Shown: positions 1 through 6,100 of the stretch, piece by piece
Numbering within the stretch: position 1 is the stretch's first letter
How the letters are laid out: every line of letters starts with the position of its first letter
Program-made: the position numbers and the translations under genes
Notes under the pieces: model-generated
Database searches by the model: none
Told to the model about the DNA's origin: nothing
Seen by the model: the letters and a program-made list of their open reading frames with translations, nothing else
Source of the DNA: Pseudomonadota bacterium
GTDB taxonomy: Bacteria; Pseudomonadota; Gammaproteobacteria; Steroidobacterales; Steroidobacteraceae
Assembly (NCBI GenBank): GCA_021826035.1
Contig: JAKBBE010000129.1
Location: 1-6,160, forward strand
DNA length: 6,160 bases
Direction: 5' to 3'

Positions 1-765
1 CAGGCGAAATTCGATCGGCACATGGTCGCCAAGAGCGATCTGCTCGCGGCCGACGTGGCCCTCGCCAATGCGCGCTCGAGCCAGGTGAGCGCGAAAAATG
101 CGCTCGAGGTTTCCGAGGAGGAATACAACCGGCTGCTCGGCGAGCCGCTCGGTCGGGTTCCGCATCTCGATCCGGTGCTGCCGAGCTTTGCGGTCGACCG
201 GCTCCCCCTCGCTCAGCTGATCGCACAGGCGCTGGTGCGGCGTGGGGAGCTGCATGCGCTCGCCGCGCGGGCCGGAGCGCTGGCGGCGCGGGCACACGCG
301 GCAACCGCGAGCCGGCTGCCGCACCTCGCGGCGGTCGGTGGCTACACGCATTTCGACAACCAGATTCTCAACCGCGAGAACTTCTCCTCCGTCGGTGTCG
401 GCTTCACATGGAAGCTCTTCGACGGCGGTGCGGCGGCCAATGCGGCCGATGCGCTGCGCTCGCGCAGTCGCGCCGATCGGCATCGGCTCGCCGATCTGCG
501 CTCGCGCATCGCGCTCGAGGTGCGCACCGACTGGCTGACGCTCGCAGCGGATCGTGCGCGCGTGCAGGCCTCGCGTGCCGCGACCGCGCAAGCTGAGGAG
601 AACCTGCACGTCTCCCGTCAGCTCTACGGAGTCGGACTCGCCTCCAATACCCAGGTGCTCGAGGCGGTCACGCTGCGCACGCAGGCCGAGGAGGATTACA
701 ACAACGCGACGCTCGACGCGGCGCTCGATCGCCTGCGTCTCGCCTACGCGGTCGGTGCGCTCTGA
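1..765 (+). CDS. TolC-family outer-membrane efflux protein, C-terminal part (5' partial)
   Basis: The reading frame is open from the first base and ends in TGA at 763-765, giving 254 visible residues; the signal peptide and first part lie upstream of the window. The product belongs to the outer-membrane factor (OEP/TolC) family, whose trimers form the outer-membrane and periplasmic duct of tripartite RND, ABC or MFS exporters and type I secretion systems. Two features show this. The first is the end of the first OEP repeat: an alanine-rich helix (DLLAADVALANARSSQ) followed by YNRLLGEPL. The second is a nearly complete second repeat: the beta segment GVGFTWKLFDGG (about nt 397-429), a long helix, then YGVGLASNTQVLEA and a final helix ending LRLAYAVGAL. 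The protein stops right after this helix, which is normal for short members. Partner adaptor and pump genes are not visible and may lie upstream. Its substrate cannot be inferred. The family call is secure. Confidence 0.9.
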   Translation, partial: QAKFDRHMVAKSDLLAADVALANARSSQVSAKNALEVSEEEYNRLLGEPLGRVPHLDPVLPSFAVDRLPLAQLIAQALVRRGELHALAARAGALAARAHAATASRLPHLAAVGGYTHFDNQILNRENFSSVGVGFTWKLFDGGAAANAADALRSRSRADRHRLADLRSRIALEVRTDWLTLAADRARVQASRAATAQAEENLHVSRQLYGVGLASNTQVLEAVTLRTQAEEDYNNATLDAALDRLRLAYAVGAL

Positions 766-779
766 GCGCGCGGCGCGCT
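765..779. terminator. palindrome between the two convergent stop codons
   Basis: The sequence AGCGCGC-G-GCGCGCT is a perfect 7-bp inverted repeat around one base. It runs from the last base of the efflux gene's TGA into the minus-strand TAG of kch. As RNA it could form a 6-bp GC-rich stem with a 3-base loop on either strand. No T-tract follows on either side, so it is not a standard intrinsic terminator. In such GC-rich sequence a short palindrome can also arise by chance. A bidirectional terminator role is only suggested by the position. Confidence 0.25.
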
Positions 780-2007
780 AGCCGAGCTTCAGCAGCTGGG
801 TGATCAGCGCATCGGTCTGGATTTGCTCGCCGCTGAGCGCCATGGCGAGCATCTCCCCGCCGAGCAGCGGCAGGGTGAGCAGTACATCGGGACGGGTGCG
901 GGCGAGGCGGCCGGTGTTGCGCGTGTCGCTCACGGCCGCGACGGTGCGCACCTCGGGGTTCATTTCCTTCGCCGCGAGTACGACGAAGGCGTTGTAGGAG
1001 TCGTCCTCGCTGAGGGCAAGCACCGCGCGCGCCTTGGCGATGTCCGCGTGACGCAGAGTCTCGGTGTCGCTGCCGTCTCCGACCACGACGTCCTCGGTAT
1101 TTTGTTCGTTCTCCGGCGGCTTCTGCGCCACGATGCTGGTCACCAGCAGGCCGCGGGCGAGCAGCGCCCGGGCCGTATCCTGGGCGAGCGGGCCGTCGCC
1201 CACCACAATTACGTGGGACACGCGCTTCATCTTGCCTCTTCTTCGCGGCTGCAGCAGGTTCATCAGCCGCTTGTCGATCAACGGGCCGGCGATCGCCGGC
1301 AGGGCGGTGGCAAACACGCCCAGACCGAGCACGATCAGCGAGATCGTGAAGATCCGTGCGTCGCTCGACACCGGGGTGATGTCGCCGTAACCGACGGTCG
1401 ACATCGTTTCCACGGCGAAATATACCGCGTTGATCGCCGTGGTGATGTGTGGCTGGAAGCCGTCACCGAGGATCAGCGCACCGAGCGTCCCATAGCCGAG
1501 TGTCAGCGTCAGACCGGTCAGCGCAAACAGTGTCGCGGTGGCGAGGCTTGCGCGCGTGAACGCCTGACGCGCCGAGAGCAGCAGCAGCAGCTGCACGATG
1601 CTGAAGATCTCCAGCGGGCGCGAGGCGCGCGCGAGCGGGGAGAACTCGAGTGCCACCACGGCCAGGGTGAGCATGAACGCCAGCATCCAGGCGAGCCGCG
1701 AGCGCCACAGCATGCCGATGCCGACCACGATGAGCAGGATCCCGATGCCGATGTGCGAGGCGTCTCCGGCGCCGATGTGCACGCTGCCGATGCCCCCGGC
1801 GAGGGAGCTGATCTGCGGGGAGGCGATCGCGTGCAGCAGCGGACGCAGCGAACCGGAGCCGAGCAGGATGTGCAGTAGGCCCTGGGCACCGACCAGCAGT
1901 GCGAGCGGCACTTGCGGAAACCAGGCGCGCATGTGCAGCATGCGCTCGAGGCGCTTCTGTTCCTTGCGCAGCCAGACGCGCTCGGCGTCGAACCACTCAC
2001 GCTTCAC
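778..2007 (-). CDS. kch: Kch-type potassium channel with RCK (TrkA-N) domain
   Basis: This 409-residue inner-membrane protein is predicted to be a tetrameric K+ channel gated through cytoplasmic RCK domains. I see six hydrophobic segments, near residues 33-53, 84-101, 105-122, 132-148, 155-180 and 217-240. A pore helix lies before the filter TVGYGD (204-209), followed by ITPVSSDARIFTIS. There is no clear S4 ladder of regularly spaced arginines, so strong voltage sensing is doubtful. The RCK domain starts near 261 with a Rossmann loop, VIVVGDGPLAQ (G270, G272). No acidic residue is evident at the end of the second strand, so NAD binding is uncertain. Stretches such as ETMSTVGYGDI, ALSEDDSYNAFVVLAAKEM and VAAVSDTRNTGRL closely follow E. 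coli Kch as I recall it, and the length is similar (E. coli about 417). The start is GTG at 2005-2007, with GAGG eight bases upstream; ATGs at residues 23 and 26 are alternatives. It converges with the efflux gene and diverges from the TauE/SafE gene. Confidence 0.88.
   Translation of the reverse strand: MKREWFDAERVWLRKEQKRLERMLHMRAWFPQVPLALLVGAQGLLHILLGSGSLRPLLHAIASPQISSLAGGIGSVHIGAGDASHIGIGILLIVVGIGMLWRSRLAWMLAFMLTLAVVALEFSPLARASRPLEIFSIVQLLLLLSARQAFTRASLATATLFALTGLTLTLGYGTLGALILGDGFQPHITTAINAVYFAVETMSTVGYGDITPVSSDARIFTISLIVLGLGVFATALPAIAGPLIDKRLMNLLQPRRRGKMKRVSHVIVVGDGPLAQDTARALLARGLLVTSIVAQKPPENEQNTEDVVVGDGSDTETLRHADIAKARAVLALSEDDSYNAFVVLAAKEMNPEVRTVAAVSDTRNTGRLARTRPDVLLTLPLLGGEMLAMALSGEQIQTDALITQLLKLG
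1235..1240 (-). promoter_or_regulatory. internal ribosome binding site before Met260 of kch (candidate)
   Basis: Read on the minus strand, the codons CGA AGA AGA GGC AAG ATG contain AAGAAGAGG. The AAGAGG at 1235-1240 lies four bases before an in-frame ATG (1228-1230), which is residue 260. That ATG stands at the start of the RCK Rossmann fold (MKRVSHVIVVGDG). Initiation here would make a soluble 150-residue RCK protein. E. coli kch is reported to use an equivalent internal start near its residue 240. The four-base spacing is somewhat short. The function is inferred. Confidence 0.45.
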
Positions 2008-2015
2008 GCGCCGCG

Positions 2016-2019
2016 CCTC
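2016..2019 (-). promoter_or_regulatory. ribosome binding site of kch
   Basis: On the minus strand GAGG lies eight bases before the GTG start codon at 2005-2007. This supports the GTG rather than the later ATGs at residues 23 and 26. The site is one half of a 10-bp palindrome, CCTCGCGAGG (2016-2025). Confidence 0.55.
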
Positions 2020-2078
2020 GCGAGGGGCCGCACTGCGTGGCAGGAATCATCAAGTGGCACGTTCATGGGATGAGGTGT

Positions 2079-2091
2079 GCGCCAATGGCGC
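2079..2091. repeat. 13-bp interrupted palindrome in the kch/TauE intergenic region
   Basis: GCGCCA-A-TGGCGC is a perfect inverted repeat with 6-bp arms around one base. It lies downstream of the predicted kch start of transcription, in its leader, and upstream of the TauE/SafE gene. It could be an operator half-site pair or chance in GC-rich DNA. No regulator is recognised. Confidence 0.25.
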
Positions 2092-2180
2092 GCTTGGACG
2101 ACCGCAGTATACGACTCGCCAACACTATAGCAGGAACCGCTGTGGGCAAGCGGCGGGGCGGGCCTGGCGCGGGGTGTTGA
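2085..2180 (+). CDS. possible 31-residue leader ORF upstream of the TauE/SafE gene
   Basis: ATG at 2085 has GAGG (2072-2075) nine bases upstream. It opens a 31-codon frame (MARLDDRSIRLANTIAGTAV then a Gly/Arg-rich tail ending in Cys) that stops with TGA at 2178-2180, one base before the GTG at 2182. Such an arrangement could couple translation of the two frames. Against it, the frame overlaps the kch promoter on the other strand, no plus-strand promoter is evident upstream, and the tail looks like ordinary GC-rich noncoding sequence. I recognise no family. It may well be fortuitous. Confidence 0.15.
   Translation: MARLDDRSIRLANTIAGTAVGKRRGGPGAGC
2124..2132 (-). promoter_or_regulatory. extended -10 promoter for kch (predicted)
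   Basis: On the minus strand the sequence reads TGC-TATAGT, an exact TGn extension plus a -10 hexamer that matches TATAAT at five of six positions. It sits in a relatively AT-rich patch of an otherwise very GC-rich region. A possible -35, TTGCCC, lies only 14 bp upstream, which is too close to be convincing, but extended -10 promoters can work without one. Transcription would start near 2117 and give a leader of about 110 bases before the kch GTG. A second hexamer, TATACT (2106-2111), lies just downstream. Confidence 0.45.
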
Positions 2181-2182
2181 GG
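2179..2182 (+). promoter_or_regulatory. ribosome binding site that bears on the TauE/SafE start
   Basis: GAGG at 2179-2182 lies five bases before a GTG at 2188-2190, which would make that GTG the best-supported start. An earlier in-frame GTG at 2182-2184 overlaps this motif and has only a GGGG (2171-2174) seven bases upstream. The two choices differ by two residues. Confidence 0.45.
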
Positions 2183-2961
2183 TGACCGTGGCGACGGCGC
2201 TCGTTGCGCTGCTCGGCGGGGCTCTCGCGGGCTTGTCGCTCGGGCTGCTCGGGGTCGGCAGTTCGATCCTGATCGTGCCGCTGCTCGTGTACGGTCTGCA
2301 CCTCGCCCCGCACCTGGCGATCGGCACCTCGACGGTGGCCGCGACGGCGAGCGCACTGTGGAGTCTGAGCATTCATGCGCGCGCCGGGACGGTCCGCTGG
2401 CGCCAGGGTGGCATCTACGCACTCGCCAGCATTCTCGGCGCCGCGAGCGGTGCGCGTCTGGGCCGTGCCACCGACAGCCGCCTGCTGCTGGCGCTGCTCG
2501 GGGCGCTGATGGTGCTGATCGGCGTATTGATGGTCCGCAGTGCGCTGCGCCGGCGCGCAGCGCCGCAGCGCACGCCGTCGGATCCGAGCGGCGCGAGACT
2601 CGCGCTGCTGGCTGCGGTCGGTTTCGGTGTCGGTTCGCTTGCCGGACTGGTCGGCGTCGGTGGCGGCTTTCTCACCGTGCCGGCGCTCGCCTTCGTCGCC
2701 GGTCTGCCGTTGCTGAGTGCGGTCGGCACCTCGCTGATCTCGGTCAGTGCGGTCGCCGGCACGACGGCGCTGAGCTACGCGAGTGCGCACCTGGTCGTCT
2801 GGCCGATCGCAGAGTCGCTCATCGTCGGCGGGATGCTCGGCGGGTACGCGGGGGTCAGGCTGGCCGGCGTGCTGGGGGCGCGCAAAGGAGCCCTGACGCT
2901 GCTGTTTGGCGCCGTGGTGGCCACCGCGGGGCTCTACATGATGGTGCACGCGCTGCGCTGA
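2182..2961 (+). CDS. TauE/SafE-family (TSUP) membrane transporter
   Basis: This is a 259-residue (or 257-residue) polytopic inner-membrane protein with about eight hydrophobic segments arranged as two homologous halves. TauE/SafE proteins move anions such as sulfite, sulfoacetate or other sulfur and organic anions, mostly as exporters; the substrate here cannot be told. The signature occurs in both halves: [15 protein letters not shown] (21-35) with [15 protein letters not shown] (44-58), and [15 protein letters not shown] (155-169) with [16 protein letters not shown] (177-192). The second half keeps the classic GVGGG glycines, while the first has GVGSS. A basic, proline-containing loop (about 120-138) joins the halves. 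The stop is TGA at 2959-2961. Start choice is GTG 2182 or GTG 2188, the latter having the better ribosome binding site. The gene diverges from kch; no sulfur-metabolism gene is visible nearby to hint at the substrate. Confidence 0.87.
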   Translation: MTVATALVALLGGALAGLSLGLLGVGSSILIVPLLVYGLHLAPHLAIGTSTVAATASALWSLSIHARAGTVRWRQGGIYALASILGAASGARLGRATDSRLLLALLGALMVLIGVLMVRSALRRRAAPQRTPSDPSGARLALLAAVGFGVGSLAGLVGVGGGFLTVPALAFVAGLPLLSAVGTSLISVSAVAGTTALSYASAHLVVWPIAESLIVGGMLGGYAGVRLAGVLGARKGALTLLFGAVVATAGLYMMVHALR

Positions 2962-3007
2962 GCGGTGCGCCGATGCGACGGACGGGCGCCGGGGTGCGGC
3001 CGGCGTG

Positions 3008-3035
3008 GCTCGCTGCCGCTGGCGGCGCAGCGAGC
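3008..3035 (+). terminator. GC-rich hairpin downstream of the TauE/SafE gene
   Basis: GCTCGCTGC (3008-3016) and GCAGCGAGC (3027-3035) form a perfect 9-bp stem with a 10-base loop, beginning 47 bases after the TauE/SafE stop codon. A competing inner stem, GCCGC/GCGGC (3015-3019 with 3022-3026), is also possible. No T-run follows. It may stop or stabilise the upstream transcript, as GC-rich genomes often have terminators with weak T-tracts, but this is not certain. Confidence 0.35.
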
Positions 3036-3042
3036 GCTTCGG

Positions 3043-3048
3043 TACATT
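3043..3048 (+). promoter_or_regulatory. weak -10-like hexamer upstream of the Asp-box protein gene
   Basis: TACATT matches the TATAAT consensus at four of six positions and is one of few AT-rich spots in the 161-bp gap before the large gene at 3123. The region 17 bp upstream (TGGCGG) is not a recognisable -35, and it falls inside the hairpin at 3008-3035. If used, it would give a leader of roughly 65-70 bases. The evidence is weak. Confidence 0.2.
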
Positions 3049-3110
3049 GCCCGGCTATCCACCAGTGCCGCGCGCCGCAGCGGTTGGGCTGCTGCCGGGA
3101 GCGCGCAAGC

Positions 3111-3114
3111 GAGG
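3111..3114 (+). promoter_or_regulatory. ribosome binding site of the Asp-box protein gene
   Basis: GAGG lies eight bases before the ATG at 3123-3125. The signal peptide that begins exactly at this ATG agrees with this start. Confidence 0.6.
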
Positions 3115-3122
3115 CAATCCCC

Positions 3123-6100
3123 ATGCAATTGGCAAGATCGTTCACTGTCGCGGCGGCCTGTGCGCTGCTCGCCGCCCCGCTCGCGTACGCCACACCGGCC
3201 GGTCCGCAGCAGGAGAATGCGCACGGGCGCACGCTGCTGCCGATGCCCGTCAGCGCGCGTTTTCACTTCCGCCAAATCGGTCCGGCGCTCGCCGGCGGCC
3301 GTGTGACGGCGGTGGCCGGGGTGCCCGGCAACCCCAAGACGTACTACATCGGCGGTGCCGACGGCGGCGTGTTCCGCACCGATGACGGCGGCATGACCTG
3401 GACGGCGCTCTTCCAGCACCAGGCGGTGGCCTCGATCGGGGCGCTCGCGGTCGATCCGCGCAACCCCGCCGTGATCTGGATCGGTACCGGTGAATCCAAC
3501 GTCCGCAACGACATCTCCTACGGCGACGGTGTGTACGTGTCGCACGACAGCGGTGCGCATTGGCGCCACGTCGGCCTCCGCGGCACGCTGCAGATCTCGA
3601 GCATCCTGGTCAACCCGCACCACAGCGGCACGGTGCTGGTCGGGGCCATGGGCAACCCGTGGAAGAACAGCACCGAGCGCGGCGTGTACCGCACCTCCGA
3701 CGGCGGCAAGCACTGGCAGCGGGTGCTGTACGTTGGCCCCGAGGTGGGGATCTCCGACATGGCGATGGATCCGCGCAATCCCAACATCGTGTACGCCGCG
3801 ACCTACCGGTTTCGGCGCGAGCCCTGGCATTACTCCTCCGGCGGACCGCAGGATGCGATCTACAAATCGGTCGACGGCGGCAGGACCTGGACGCCACTGC
3901 GCGGGCACGGTCTGCCGAGCGGGGCGGTCGGGCGCATCGGCCTGGCCGTCGCGCCGAGCGATCCGAACGTCGTGTATGCGGTGATCGGCAGCCACCAGGG
4001 GGTGCTGTGGCGCTCAGATGATGCCGGTGCGCACTGGACTCTGGTCAGCAAGGATCAGTCGGTCGATGCGCGGCCGTTCTACTTCTCGCACATCGCGGTC
4101 GACCCGAAGAATCCCAATCACGTGTTCGCGCTCTCGATGCGGTTGCTCGCCTCAGAGGACGGCGGGCGTACCTGGCAGCGCATTGCGCACCGGATCCACG
4201 TGGACAACCACGCGATCTGGATCGACCCGAGCGGCAGCGGGCGCATCATCGAGGGCAACGACGGCGGCGTGGCGCTCTCGCTCGACAACGGCAAGCACTG
4301 GGCGTTCCTGCACAACATCGCGCTCGAGCAGTACTACCACGTCGCCGCCGCTGGCGGGCTCTTCTATCAGGTCTGCGGCGGTCTGCAGGACAACAACTCC
4401 TGGTGCGGTCCGAGCGCGAGCAAGAACCCGCTCGGCATCTCCGATCGGGCCTGGGTCGGGTTCAACGGCGATGATGGCATCTACGGCATGGTGGCCGCCG
4501 ATGACCCGAACCTGATCTACAACGAAGGGCAGAACGGGTCGTATTTCATTTACAACCGCTCCGAGGAGCAGCTGCACGACATCCAGCCGTTCCCGCGCGA
4601 TGACAACGGGCGTGGCGCCGACGGGGCACGCTATCGTTTCGCCTGGGAGGCGGCCTTTGCGGTCTCCCCGGACAATCCGAAGGTGCTCTACGCCGGTGGC
4701 AATGTGGTCTTTCGCAGCGCCAATCGCGGTCGTACCTGGCAGGTGATCAGTCCCGACCTGACGCGCAACGACCGCGCCAAGCAGGGGCCATCGGGCGGGC
4801 CGGTCATTCAGGACAACTCGGGGGCGGAGTACTACGATACGATCCTCACCATCGTTCCGGCCCCGTCGAACCCCCAGGTGATCTGGGTCGGTACCGACGA
4901 CGGGCTGGTGCAGGTGACCCGGGATGGGGGCAAGCACTGGCAGAACGTGACGGACCACATCGCGCACCTGCCGGCGTGGGGCCGTGTCGAGTCGATCGAC
5001 GTCTCGGCGACGAATCCGGGCCGTGCGCTGATCGCCGTCGACCGGCACTTCAGCGGCGACTTCCGGCCGTATCTGTACAGCACTCGCGATTACGGTGCGC
5101 ACTGGCGCTCGATCAGCGGGAATCTTCCGGCGCACGTCTATGCGCACGTCGTGCTCCGCGATCCGCACGATCCGAACCTGTACTACGCCGGCCTGGAAAA
5201 CGGTCTGTATGTGTCGTGGAACGCCGGACGTCGGTGGTACAAGTTCGGCCTCGGCTTGCCGGATGCGGCGGTGTACGACCTGGCGTTGCAGAATCGCACC
5301 GATTCTCTGGTGGTCGCGACCCACGGCCGCGGCGCTTGGATTCTCGATGACCTGACGCCGTTCCAGCAGTGGAATGCGCACGTGGCCCATGCGGCCCTGA
5401 CGCTGTTCAAGCCCATGGACGCGGTGCGGTACTGGCCGTTCTCCACGACCGAGTGGATGGGCGACAGCGCCTATTACGGACAGAACCCGCACTACGGCGC
5501 GGCATTCAGCTACTACCTCGCCCACTCGGAGCATCAGCCCGGGGAGCTCGTCATTCGCAATGCGAGCGGCCAGGTCGTACGCACCTACCGGGGGTTGCAC
5601 AAGGGCAAGGCGGTGGCGATGACGCCGGCGCTCGGCGCGCCGAGCGGTGAACATGGCCAGGTGCCGTGGGTGCCGGGGCAGGCCGGTCTGCATCGCATCT
5701 ACTGGAATCTGCACGCGCAGGGTCCGGTGCGCTGGCGATCGGCCCCGAAGTTCAACCGCGGGCCGCACAACGGCGCACTGCTGCCGCCTGGGACGTACAG
5801 CGCGACGGTGAAATTTGGCGACACGAGCGCCTCTGAGACGTTCACCGTGGTCAACGATCCGGCCTCGCACGGCACTCTGAGCGGTATGACCGAGCGGTAC
5901 GAGGTGACCGAGTCGGTGCTGCATCAGATCTCGCAGGTCGACGTGGCACTGAACCATCTCGATGGGCTCGCCGCACAGCTGAAGAGTCTCAAGGCGGCCG
6001 TGCGCGGTCTGCCCGAACAGCGCGAGGCCGATGCGGCCATCGCGACGCTCGAGCGGGCCCGCCACGCGGCACTGATGCACCTGACCAGCAACGCCGGCTC

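Noticed and set aside
823..1878. A 351-codon plus-strand open frame over kch
   Set aside because: It is the shadow of the kch frame. The translation is low-complexity Arg/Gly/His/Gln sequence with no recognisable fold, while the minus strand gives a textbook channel with TVGYGD and RCK domain.
2125..2949. A 274-codon minus-strand open frame over the TauE/SafE gene
   Set aside because: The translation is a highly polar Arg/Gln/His mix, the antisense of a hydrophobic membrane protein. The plus frame has both TauE/SafE repeats.
2934..3995. A 353-codon minus-strand open frame across the TauE/SafE end and the Asp-box gene start
   Set aside because: It overlaps two supported genes and the gap between them, has composition typical of antisense GC-rich sequence, and shows no family motif.
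3378..5239. Repeated GAC-GGC-GGC and CACTGG DNA stretches in the large gene, considered as a DNA repeat array
   Set aside because: They are spaced irregularly, differ between copies and stay in frame with the Asp-box motif, so they reflect protein repeats and not a CRISPR or tandem DNA repeat.
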